Source of the DNA: Bradyrhizobium sp. BR13661
GTDB taxonomy: Bacteria; Pseudomonadota; Alphaproteobacteria; Rhizobiales; Xanthobacteraceae
Length of the DNA: 64,000 bases
NCBI RefSeq assembly: GCF_029892425.1
Contig: NZ_JARXWB010000042.1
Location: 1 to 64,000 of the forward strand
Direction: 5' to 3'
Shown: positions 26,885-34,711 of the stretch, piece by piece
How the letters are laid out: each line of letters opens with the position of its first letter
Numbering within the stretch: the first letter of the stretch is position 1
Notes under the pieces: generated by a model
The model's database searches: none
What the model saw: only the letters and a program-made list of their open reading frames with translations
Told to the model about the DNA's origin: nothing
Made by a program: the position numbers and the translations under genes

Positions 26885-28261
26885 ATGTCGATGCAGAACG
26901 TGGCCTCACCCGCGCTTGAGTACACAGCGCCCAAGCGCAATGCGCTGACGCACATTCCCGGCGACGAGGGCTGGCCGATCATCGGCAAGACCTTTCAGAC
27001 GCTCGCCGATCCCAAGGGGCATATCGAGGCGAACGGCGCCAAATACGGCCCTGTTTATCGCACCCATTTGTTCGGCGAGACCAACGTGGTGCTGCTCGGG
27101 CCCGAGGCCAACGAGCTCGTGCTGTTCGACCAGCAGAAGCTGTTCTCGTCCACGCACGGCTGGAACAAGGTGCTGGGCCTGCTGTTTCCGCGCGGTCTGA
27201 TGCTGCTCGATTTCGACGAGCACCGGCTGCATCGCAAGGCGCTGTCGGTCGCGTTCAAGTCCGGGCCGATGAAGTCGTATCTGAGCGATCTCGATCGCGG
27301 CATCTCCGCGCGCGTCGCCCGGTGGAAGGCCAAGCCCGGCGAGATGCAGCTTTATCCGGCGATGAAGCAGCTCACGCTCGATCTCGCGGCGGCGTCTTTC
27401 CTCGGCGCCGACATCGGGCCCGAAGTGGACGAGATCAACCGCGCCTTCGTCGACATGGTGGCGGCCGCCGTCGCCCCGATCCGCCGTCCCCTGCCCGGCA
27501 CCCAGATGGCGGCCGGCGTGAAGGGGCGCAAACGCATCATCGCCTATTTCCGCGAGCAGATTCCGCTCCGTCGCGGCAATCACGGTGGCGATGATCTGTT
27601 CTCGCAGCTCTGCCGCGCCACCCATGAGGATGGTGCGCTGCTGTCCGATCAGGACATCATCGACCATATGAGCTTCCTGATGATGGCCGCGCACGACACG
27701 CTGACATCGTCGCTGACCTCCTTCATCGGCGAGCTCGCCGCCAACAAGGACTGGCAGACCAGGTTGCGAGACGAGGTTCTCGCGCTCGGGCTGGCGCCGG
27801 GCGCGCCGACCAGCTTCGATGATCTCGAAAAGATGCCGCTGTCGGAGATGGCGTTCAAGGAAGCACTGCGGATCAAGCCGCCGGTGCCCTCGATGCCGCG
27901 CCGCGCGATGCGCGATTTCACCTTCAAGGGCTTCACGATCCCGGCCGGCACCGCGGTCGGCGTCAATCCGCTCTACACGCATCATATGAAGGACATCTGG
28001 CCGGAGCCGGACCGTTTCGATCCGTTGCGCTTCACCGAGGAAGCCCAGCGCAACCGTCACCGCTTCGCCTGGGTGCCGTTCGGCGGCGGCGCGCATATGT
28101 GCCTCGGCCTGCACTTCGCCTACATGCAGGCGAAGTGTTTCGCGCGGCATTTCCTGCAAAACATCGAAGTGTCGCTCGCGCCGGGCTACAAGCCGGATTG
28201 GCAGATGTGGCCGATCCCGAAGCCGCGGGATGGATTGAAGGTGCGGATGAAGGCGGTCTAG
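26885..28261 (+). CDS. Cytochrome P450
   Basis: A 458-residue soluble P450. The heme-binding loop is FGGGAHMCLGLHFA with axial Cys406; the K-helix ExxR is EALR (KEALRIKPP); the I-helix oxygen-binding threonine sits in MAAHDTLTSSL. No N-terminal membrane anchor is seen. The FGGGAHMCLG loop and EALRIKPPVPSMPRRAMRDFTFKGFTIPAGT resemble the CYP120/CYP51-like bacterial group more than small camphor-type enzymes. No ferredoxin gene is next to it. It is preceded by an LLM monooxygenase gene in the same orientation. The substrate is unknown. Confidence 0.92.
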   Translation: MSMQNVASPALEYTAPKRNALTHIPGDEGWPIIGKTFQTLADPKGHIEANGAKYGPVYRTHLFGETNVVLLGPEANELVLFDQQKLFSSTHGWNKVLGLLFPRGLMLLDFDEHRLHRKALSVAFKSGPMKSYLSDLDRGISARVARWKAKPGEMQLYPAMKQLTLDLAAASFLGADIGPEVDEINRAFVDMVAAAVAPIRRPLPGTQMAAGVKGRKRIIAYFREQIPLRRGNHGGDDLFSQLCRATHEDGALLSDQDIIDHMSFLMMAAHDTLTSSLTSFIGELAANKDWQTRLRDEVLALGLAPGAPTSFDDLEKMPLSEMAFKEALRIKPPVPSMPRRAMRDFTFKGFTIPAGTAVGVNPLYTHHMKDIWPEPDRFDPLRFTEEAQRNRHRFAWVPFGGGAHMCLGLHFAYMQAKCFARHFLQNIEVSLAPGYKPDWQMWPIPKPRDGLKVRMKAV

Positions 28262-28305
28262 CGCTCGCTTCTCGTTTCTTCTTTAATCTCCGCGGCGACA
28301 GAAGT

Positions 28306-28350
28306 GGTGGGTTACGCCAGCGCCTGCGCGCAGACGCCGTCTAACCCACC
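28306..28350. repeat. Palindromic intergenic repeat (ggtgggtta...taacccacc)
   Basis: GGTGGGTTA at 28306-28314 pairs with TAACCCACC at 28342-28350 just after the P450 gene. It is the same type as the element at 6477-6535. Confidence 0.65.
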
Positions 28351-28477
28351 CTACGGCACTGTCGCCGGAGCTGCGAGGCTTCCTGATTGAACGCCATGCG
28401 CGCGAGCGCTGCCGCTGGCTTCGGTTGCGCGGGCCTGCGATCACAATTTTGGCACCTTCGGCAATGAAGACTTCGGC

Positions 28478-29443
28478 ATGGGGAAGCTGATCGACGAATT
28501 CCGCAAGGGCTGGCAGGGCGTAGCGCCGCCATCGCTTGGTCTCAGCATTGCATTCGCGGTGGCCTGCCTGCTGCTCTCGACCTTGGCGCGCTGGGGCCTC
28601 GCGCATGTCCGCCCCGACGTCTACTTCACGCCGTACTTCCCGGCCGTGTTCTTTGCAGCCGCCTTCGGAGGGCTGCGGGTCGGCATCGTGACCGCGCTGG
28701 TCGGCGGCGTGCTCGGCGTCGTCCTGAATTTCGGCGACGCCTATGCCGATCGCGCGCGGTTCGCGCTGCTGACGCTCTATTGGGGCGTCTGTGCGCTCAC
28801 CATCTGGGGCGTCGAGCATTATCGCACGATGCTGGCGGAGCAGCGCAGGATTTCCAGGCGCCTGATTGAAGAAGAAGACTATCGCAAGGTGCTGGTCGAC
28901 GAGCTGCAGCACCGGCTCAAGAACAAGCTGTCGACCGTGCACGCCGTGCTGCACCAGGTGCTGCACGATCAGCCACAGGTCTGGGCCCGGATCGACCCGC
29001 GGCTGCGCTCGCTGGCCGCGACCGACGATCTGATCTCGCGGATCGACAAGGCCGGATGCGACATCCGCGATCTCCTGATCTCCGAGCTCGGCCCTTACGG
29101 CCATGTCCGCTTCACTCTCAATGGTGATCGGCTGTTCCTGCCACCGAAGCTAGCGGTGACATTGTCACTGATGTTTCACGAGCTCGCCACCAACGCCGGC
29201 AAATACGGCGCCTTCTCATCACCGCGCGGATTGTTGCAGGTATCATGGACCCTCACCGACGATCGCCTGACCGTCACCTGGGACGAAACCGAGGGGCCGA
29301 CTGTCGGCGACATCTCGGCGCCCGGCTTCGGCACCAAGCTCCTGAAGTCGGCGCTCTCGGCCTTCGACGGCAAGACCGAGGTCTCTTATTTGAAGACCGG
29401 GCTGCATTGCATCATGCAGTGCAGGATTCCCAAGAGTGAATAG
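28478..29443 (+). CDS. HWE/HisKA_2-type sensor histidine kinase with membrane N-terminus
   Basis: A 321-residue kinase. Residues about 20-115 hold three or four membrane helices (SLGLSIAFAVACLLLSTLA, PAVFFAAAFGGLRVGIVTALVGGVLGVVLNF), resembling a DUF4118-like sensor. The phospho-acceptor region is LVDELQHRLKNKLSTVHAVL, with the histidine in ELQHR. The ATP-binding N-box is MFHELATNAGKYGAFS, followed by VTWDETEGP and GFGTKLL. That combination is typical of HWE kinases in alphaproteobacteria, which often feed the general stress response or light responses. No response regulator gene is adjacent, so it is an orphan here. Confidence 0.87.
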   Translation: MGKLIDEFRKGWQGVAPPSLGLSIAFAVACLLLSTLARWGLAHVRPDVYFTPYFPAVFFAAAFGGLRVGIVTALVGGVLGVVLNFGDAYADRARFALLTLYWGVCALTIWGVEHYRTMLAEQRRISRRLIEEEDYRKVLVDELQHRLKNKLSTVHAVLHQVLHDQPQVWARIDPRLRSLAATDDLISRIDKAGCDIRDLLISELGPYGHVRFTLNGDRLFLPPKLAVTLSLMFHELATNAGKYGAFSSPRGLLQVSWTLTDDRLTVTWDETEGPTVGDISAPGFGTKLLKSALSAFDGKTEVSYLKTGLHCIMQCRIPKSE

Positions 29444-29454
29444 CCTGCGCGCAC

Positions 29455-29502
29455 GCCTCGTCCTTCGAGACGACCGCTCCGCGGTCATCCTCAGGATGAG
29501 GC
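29455..29502. repeat. Palindromic intergenic repeat (cctcgtccttcgagacg type)
   Basis: gcctcgtccttcgagac at the left, a perfect GACCGC-TCC-GCGGTC hairpin in the centre, and catcctcaggatgagg at the right. It lies 11 bases after the kinase stop codon. I remember this sequence type as one of the most frequent bradyrhizobial repeats. Confidence 0.6.
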
Positions 29503-29736
29503 TAAATACTCGTCGACAACGGCTCACATGTCTTCAAACGAAAGCGATCCGCGCGCTATGCTCGCGCTTTCGCAAGCGTTGTTGACCTTCTGTTAATGAC
29601 GATCGGCGGCGTGCCCTGCATCGCGGCAAGTTTCTCGCCAAACACCCCAGTATTTCTGCGGACCCCTTAACCAAACCTAAGAGGGAACTGCGCATGATCG
29701 CGCCCATTGCAAAGGCGCGCTGAAACAACAAGATTC

Positions 29737-31485
29737 ATGACTTCTATGAACGACAACAAATATTCCGGCGCGAGCGAAGCCGAACTCGGTTTCCTCAAGG
29801 AAATCGTTAGAATGCTGCCTGCCGGCCTGACCGTGCAGGACGCGCAAGGCAAGCTTCTCCTGGTTAACGATGTCGCCGCCGCCCAGCTCGGCATGGACGG
29901 CAGTCGTCCATCGCCGGATCTCGCGCAACGCCGCGAGGCATGCGAGCGCGCGCTCAAGGCCGGACAAGCCGTTGTCTCCGAAGAAGCGCTCCAGGACGGC
30001 GCCGCGCGCCAGGTGCTGCTGACCACCCATCGGCCGGTGCAGCTCGCCGGACGCGAGCTCTTGATCTCGGCTTCCGCCGACATCACCGAACAAAAGAATT
30101 TCGAGGACCAGCTGTTTCGCTCGGCCTATTTCGACGAGCTGACCGGACTACCCTCGCGGCGCGTGATCGAACATCGCGCCAACAGCCTGCTGGCGCGCGA
30201 TCGCAGCGGTGAGCAGTTCGCTCTCGCCTTTCTCGACGTCGACAATTTCAAGCACATCAACGACTATTACGGCCACGCCGTCGGCGACGCGCTGCTGGTC
30301 GAGCTGTCGAAGCGGCTTGGGCGCGACTTGCGCGATTCCGACATGCTGTCACGCATCTCCGGCGACGAATTCCTGCTGCTGCTCTCACCGATCCAGAGCC
30401 AGGAGGAAGTCGCAGAATTCATGCGGTCGACCCTGGAGCGGCTGACCGCGCCGTTCTTCATCGACAATTCGGAGGTCTTCGTCTCGACCTCGGTCGGCGT
30501 CAGCCTCTATCCCGATCATGGTCGCAGCTTCGAGACGCTGCGCCAGAACGCCGACATCGCGATGTACCGCATCAAGAACAATGGCAAGGGATCTGCCTCC
30601 TTCTTCGATGCCGGCATGGAGCGCGAGGCGCTGGCACGGATGAAGATCGAGCAGTCGCTGCGGATGGCCATCCTCGAAAAGCGGTTCTGCTGCGCCTTCC
30701 AGTCCAAGGTCGACATCCGCACGCAGGAGGTGAAGGGCATCGAGGCGCTGGTGCGGCTGCGCGACGACGAGGGCGTGATCCAGGCGCCGGGCTCGTTCAT
30801 CAATCTCGCGGGCGAGCTTGGGCTGATCGACGAATTGACCCATCTCGTGCTGGCCGAGATCGTCAAGTCGATCGACCTGATCAACGACACCTTTGGCGCG
30901 GAAGCCACCATCAGCATCAACGTCGCCGCCAAGCAGGCCGGCAACCCCGAATTCATGCGCAACTTCGCGCAGGCGCTGGAGGACACCGGCTTTCCCGGGC
31001 GATTCATGATCGAGGTGACGGAGGACGCCTTCGTCGCCAAGAACCACTTTCAGGCCGAAATCCTGCCGATGTTCCGCAAGCTCGGCGTCGGCATCTCCAT
31101 CGACGATTTCGGCACCGGCTATTCGTCGCTGTCGGCGCTCGCCGACATCACCGCCGACGAGATCAAGATCGACCGTTCCTTCATCACCGACATCCATAAG
31201 CGGCCGCGCAGCCAGGGCATCCTGCGCGCGATCGAATCCCTGAGCGAAGCGCTCGGCATGACGGTCATTGCCGAAGGCATCGAATCCTACGAGGAACTCG
31301 CCTATCTCCAGGCCGCGACCAAGATCCGCTATGCGCAGGGCTATTACTTCGCCCGCCCGATCTTCCTGGAGGAGCTGAAGCTCGCCACCCCCGCATCAAG
31401 CGAGTCCCGCGCGAGCGTCTCTGCCGCCCGTCCGATGCAGCAGAATCGGCAGGGTTATTCGCGGGCAAACGGGTATCGGCGGTAA
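29737..31485 (+). CDS. PAS-GGDEF-EAL cyclic-di-GMP turnover protein
   Basis: A 582-residue cytoplasmic protein. A PAS domain spans about residues 10-125. The GGDEF domain reads RISGDEFLLLL, with Ser replacing the first Gly of GGDEF; the inhibitory I-site RDSD stands five residues before it. The EAL domain is complete: GIEALVRLRD, then DDFGTGYSSLSALADITADEIKIDRSFI and AEGIES. So phosphodiesterase activity is likely; cyclase activity is uncertain but SGDEF can be active. The start is ambiguous: ATG at 29737, 29746 or the outer 29707. No receiver domain is present, so input comes through PAS. Confidence 0.9.
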   Translation: MTSMNDNKYSGASEAELGFLKEIVRMLPAGLTVQDAQGKLLLVNDVAAAQLGMDGSRPSPDLAQRREACERALKAGQAVVSEEALQDGAARQVLLTTHRPVQLAGRELLISASADITEQKNFEDQLFRSAYFDELTGLPSRRVIEHRANSLLARDRSGEQFALAFLDVDNFKHINDYYGHAVGDALLVELSKRLGRDLRDSDMLSRISGDEFLLLLSPIQSQEEVAEFMRSTLERLTAPFFIDNSEVFVSTSVGVSLYPDHGRSFETLRQNADIAMYRIKNNGKGSASFFDAGMEREALARMKIEQSLRMAILEKRFCCAFQSKVDIRTQEVKGIEALVRLRDDEGVIQAPGSFINLAGELGLIDELTHLVLAEIVKSIDLINDTFGAEATISINVAAKQAGNPEFMRNFAQALEDTGFPGRFMIEVTEDAFVAKNHFQAEILPMFRKLGVGISIDDFGTGYSSLSALADITADEIKIDRSFITDIHKRPRSQGILRAIESLSEALGMTVIAEGIESYEELAYLQAATKIRYAQGYYFARPIFLEELKLATPASSESRASVSAARPMQQNRQGYSRANGYRR

Positions 31486-31508
31486 CTGACGCAGCGCAGC
31501 AAGCTCAC

Positions 31509-31550
31509 TGTCATCCCGGGGCGCGCAAAAGCGCTTGTCCGGGACGACGA
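31509..31550. repeat. Palindromic intergenic repeat
   Basis: tgtcatcccgg and ccgggacgacga flank a gcgc...gcgc centre after the GGDEF/EAL gene. Related in sequence to 17882-18015. Confidence 0.55.
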
Positions 31551-31654
31551 CCGAGTCTGACGCCGGACTTCTGCATTAACCCCGCCCCACCGATTCCCCT
31601 TTGAAACAGCTGCGCTTTTGGTAATAAACAGGCGGGCTTCCCGCGAGGTACGCC

Positions 31655-33097
31655 ATGTCCGGTCCCTCTTCCGTCGTCAGTGATCCCGCCTACATCCGCG
31701 CCCGCGCGATGGAGACGCTGTTCGAGCGGCTGGAGCATCTGTGCGAAGGTGCCATCGCGATCGATCGCAGCGGACGTGTGGTCTATGTCAACGAGAAATA
31801 CGTGACCGCGATCGGCCTCTCGCATGAATCCGAGGCGCTCGGCCGTCCGATCGAGGAGGTCATCCCCAACAGCCTGATGCGCAGGGTCGTGGAAACGGGC
31901 GAGCCGATCATCCTGGACATCATGGAGCTTGGCGGCGAGCAGCTCGTCGTCACCCGCATGCCGATCGAGGACGAGAAAGGCAACATCATCGGTGCGATCG
32001 GCTTCGTGCTCTATGATCGCCTCGAAGGCCTGAAGCCGCTGCTCGGTCGCGTCGCCCAGCTCGAGAACGACCTGCGGCTGGCACGACGACAATTGTCGCA
32101 CGCGCGCGCCGCACGTTTCACCTTCGAGGACTATGTCGGCAACACCGCGAGCATCGCGCAGGCCAAGAAGCTCGCCGCGCGCGCCGCGCGCCAGAGCGTC
32201 ACCGTGCTGCTCACCGGCGAGACCGGTACTGGCAAGGAAATGCTGGCGCAGGCGATTCACAATGCGTCCGCGCGCGCCGAAAAGCCGTTCGTCAGCGTCA
32301 ACGTCGCGGCGATCCCGGATACGCTGATCGAATCGGAGTTCTTCGGTGCGGCGCCGGGCGCCTACACCGGCGCGGATCGCAAGGGCCGCGACGGAAAATT
32401 CCGGGTCGCCGACGGCGGCACGCTGTTTCTGGACGAGATCGGCGAGATGCCGCTGCAATTGCAGGCCAAGCTGCTGCGCGTTCTGCAGGAGCGGGAGATC
32501 GAACCGCTCGGCTCCGACAAGGTCACCAAGGTTGACGTTCGCGTGATTGCGGCCACCAATGTCGACCTGCACAAGCGGGTCAGCGAGGGGACATTCCGGG
32601 CCGATCTCTACTATCGGCTGAACGTGCTCTCGATTGTGCTGCCGCCGCTGCGCCAGTGCCTGGACGACCTGCCCGAGATCTGCGGACGGCTGCTCGAAGA
32701 CATCAGCGCATCCGGCGACTATCTCAATGCCAGGATCACGCCGAGCGGCCTGACTGCGCTCGCGCGGTACGGCTGGCCCGGCAATGTCCGCGAGCTGCGC
32801 AACATCCTGGAACGGGCGCTGATCCTGAGCGATTCGGGACGCCTCACCAGCGACGACTTCGATCGCATTCTCCCTGTGAGCGCAGAAATGATACCCGCGG
32901 CACCATTGCGGCCGACCGGTCTCGTCCTGCCCTATGCGGAAGCCGAGGCCGAGTTCGAGAAGCACACGCTGGAGCAGGCGCTTGCCGCCAGCAACGGCCA
33001 GATCTCGGAAGCAGCCAAGATGCTCCAGATCTCGCGCGCGACCTTCTACAAGAAGCTCGCCAAGTTCGGGCTCGCCTCGGGCGCCGCCACCGTCTGA
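31655..33097 (+). CDS. PAS-containing sigma-54-dependent transcriptional activator
   Basis: A 480-residue enhancer-binding protein. An N-terminal PAS domain (about residues 15-125) is likely to sense a ligand. The AAA+ domain has Walker A GETGTGKE, the sigma-54 contact loop as GAYTGA (a tolerated variant of GAFTGA), Walker B GGTLFLDEIGEMP, and sensor motifs in RVIAATN and RLNVLSIVLPPLR. A C-terminal Fis-type helix-turn-helix follows (NGQISEAAKMLQISRATFYKKLAKFG). No receiver domain is present. The next gene, an MFS symporter, has a perfect -24/-12 promoter and a palindrome 100 bases upstream of it, so it is the probable target. Confidence 0.92.
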   Translation: MSGPSSVVSDPAYIRARAMETLFERLEHLCEGAIAIDRSGRVVYVNEKYVTAIGLSHESEALGRPIEEVIPNSLMRRVVETGEPIILDIMELGGEQLVVTRMPIEDEKGNIIGAIGFVLYDRLEGLKPLLGRVAQLENDLRLARRQLSHARAARFTFEDYVGNTASIAQAKKLAARAARQSVTVLLTGETGTGKEMLAQAIHNASARAEKPFVSVNVAAIPDTLIESEFFGAAPGAYTGADRKGRDGKFRVADGGTLFLDEIGEMPLQLQAKLLRVLQEREIEPLGSDKVTKVDVRVIAATNVDLHKRVSEGTFRADLYYRLNVLSIVLPPLRQCLDDLPEICGRLLEDISASGDYLNARITPSGLTALARYGWPGNVRELRNILERALILSDSGRLTSDDFDRILPVSAEMIPAAPLRPTGLVLPYAEAEAEFEKHTLEQALAASNGQISEAAKMLQISRATFYKKLAKFGLASGAATV

Positions 33098-33098
33098 G

Positions 33099-33130
33099 AT
33101 CCGAGACACCGCGTGTCCGGAGTCTCGGAT
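33099..33130. promoter_or_regulatory. Candidate upstream activator site for the sigma-54 regulator
   Basis: A perfect GACAC-CGC-GTGTC palindrome (33105-33117) sits inside a larger inverted repeat, atccgagac (33099-33107) with gtctcggat (33122-33130). It starts two bases after the activator's stop and lies about 100 bases before the -24 element, the usual distance for an enhancer-type site. A GACAC half site follows near 33134. The same fold could also serve as a terminator, but no T tract follows. Confidence 0.6.
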
Positions 33131-33215
33131 TCCTGACACGGCGCTCCGAGATCGCTTCTCCGAGCGGACGCTGAATCTGCTGTATTTTAAGCCATTTTGC
33201 CTCATGCGAACGCAA

Positions 33216-33232
33216 CTGGCGCGGACCTTGCT
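33216..33232 (+). promoter_or_regulatory. Sigma-54 (-24/-12) promoter of the MFS symporter gene
   Basis: CTGGCGCGGACCTTGCT fits YTGGCRCGrNNNTTGCW. The GG (33218-33219) and GC (33230-33231) are separated by exactly ten bases. Transcription would begin near 33243, about 50 bases ahead of the ATG at 33293. The gene upstream encodes a sigma-54 activator, which supports the call. Confidence 0.82.
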
Positions 33233-33292
33233 CTTCGCTCTGCACAATGACGCATGCTGCACATGCGCATTCGCAACCAGGGAGGACGCAAG

Positions 33293-34603
33293 ATGAGTGA
33301 AGCGATCTCAGTCCATCAGCTTCAGGCCAAACAGCCCTCGCACGTCACGGTCGCCACCGCGAGCCTGATCGGCACGGCCATCGAGTGGTACGACTTCTTC
33401 CTCTACGGCACCGCCGCGGCGCTGATTTTCAACAAGCTGTTCTTTCCGACCTTCGATCCCATGATCGGCACGCTGCTGGCGTTCGCGACCTATGCGCTCG
33501 GCTTCATCGCGCGTCCACTCGGCGGCGTCGTGTTCGGTCACTACGGCGACAAGATCGGCCGCAAGACCATGCTGTATCTCACGCTGCTGATCATGGGCGC
33601 AGCGACGGCTGCGATCGGATTCCTCCCGACCTACGACACCGCCGGCATCTGGGCCGCCATCCTGCTCGTGACCTGCCGTCTGGTTCAGGGCTTTGGCCTC
33701 GGTGGCGAATGGGGCGGCGCTGTGCTGATGGCAGTCGAGCATGCGCCCGAGAACAGGAAGGGCTTTTACGGCAGCTGGCCGCAACTTGGCGCGCCGCTCG
33801 GCCTCGTGCTCGGCACGCTGGTCTTTTCGGTGGTCTCGGCGATGCTGACGGACGCGCAACTGCTGGCCTGGGGCTGGCGCATCCCGTTCCTGTTCTCGAT
33901 CGCGCTGGTGCTGGTCGGCTTGTGGATCCGCTTCACCATCGCGGAATCGCCGGAATTCCAGAAGGTCAAGGACAGCAAGCAGGAAGTGAAGATGCCGATC
34001 CTCGAGGCGATCAGGATGTATCCGAAGAACATCCTGCTCGCGATGGGCGCGCGCTTCGCGGAGAACGGCTTTTTCTACATCTACGCGACCTTCGTGCTCG
34101 CCTATGCGACGCAATCGCTCGGCATGAACAGGCAGGATATGCTGAACGGCGTGTTGATAGCAGCCGCGATCGAGACCGTCACCATTCCGGCTTTCGGCGC
34201 GCTATCGGACAAGCTCGGGCGCCGGCCGATCTATATTTTCGGCGCGGTGTTCTCGGCGCTGATGTCGTTCCCGCTGTTCACGCTGCTGGCGACCAAGAAT
34301 CCGCAATATGCCTGGATTGCGATCGTGCTTGGCCTCGCGGTCGGTCATGCCGCGATGTACGGCCCGCAGGCGAGCTTCCTGTCGGAGCTGTTCGGCACCA
34401 AGGTGCGCTATAGCGGCGTCTCGCTCGGCTACAACCTCGCCTCGATCTTCGCCGGCGCGCTGTCGCCGTTGATCGCGACGGGCCTGATGACGGCCTATGC
34501 ACCCGCGACCTGGCCGATCTCGGTCTACATGATCGCGCTTGCGATCATCACGGTGGTCTCGGTCTATTTCGCGACCGAAACGCGCAAGGTCGGCCAAGCC
34601 TGA
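33293..34603 (+). CDS. MFS metabolite:H+ symporter (MHS family)
   Basis: A 436-residue inner-membrane transporter with about twelve helices. It begins with the MHS-type stretch ASLIGTAIEWYDFFLYGTAAALIFNKLFFP and has the loop signature GHYGDKIGRKTML, then LVQGFGLGGEWGGAVLMAVEHAPENRKGFYGSWPQLGAPLG and LSDKLGRRPIY. Relatives carry shikimate, alpha-ketoglutarate, proline/betaine or short carboxylates. I used the ATG at 33293, which has gggaggac ahead; an outer ATG at 33254 exists. The gene is controlled by a -24/-12 promoter, and a CoA-transferase gene follows, so a carboxylic acid substrate is likely. Confidence 0.9.
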   Translation: MSEAISVHQLQAKQPSHVTVATASLIGTAIEWYDFFLYGTAAALIFNKLFFPTFDPMIGTLLAFATYALGFIARPLGGVVFGHYGDKIGRKTMLYLTLLIMGAATAAIGFLPTYDTAGIWAAILLVTCRLVQGFGLGGEWGGAVLMAVEHAPENRKGFYGSWPQLGAPLGLVLGTLVFSVVSAMLTDAQLLAWGWRIPFLFSIALVLVGLWIRFTIAESPEFQKVKDSKQEVKMPILEAIRMYPKNILLAMGARFAENGFFYIYATFVLAYATQSLGMNRQDMLNGVLIAAAIETVTIPAFGALSDKLGRRPIYIFGAVFSALMSFPLFTLLATKNPQYAWIAIVLGLAVGHAAMYGPQASFLSELFGTKVRYSGVSLGYNLASIFAGALSPLIATGLMTAYAPATWPISVYMIALAIITVVSVYFATETRKVGQA

Positions 34604-34620
34604 AGGACCCGTCGTTACGG

Positions 34621-34646
34621 CACGGGAGCGGCACGCCGCTCCCGTG
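34621..34646 (+). terminator. Perfect hairpin after the MFS gene
   Basis: CACGGGAGCGG (34621-34631) pairs perfectly with CCGCTCCCGTG (34636-34646) around a CACG loop. No T run follows, so it may be a factor-dependent terminator or an mRNA-stabilising stem between the symporter and the CoA-transferase gene. Confidence 0.5.
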
Positions 34647-34711
34647 ATACAGATCAAACAAGGCAAGACAAGCGGACCCTACGATCCGCATCAAACATGG
34701 GAGGGAATGCG

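Noticed and set aside
30385..33262. Reverse long frames opposite the GGDEF/EAL and sigma-54 activator genes
   Set aside because: Antisense shadows; the forward proteins have all expected motifs.
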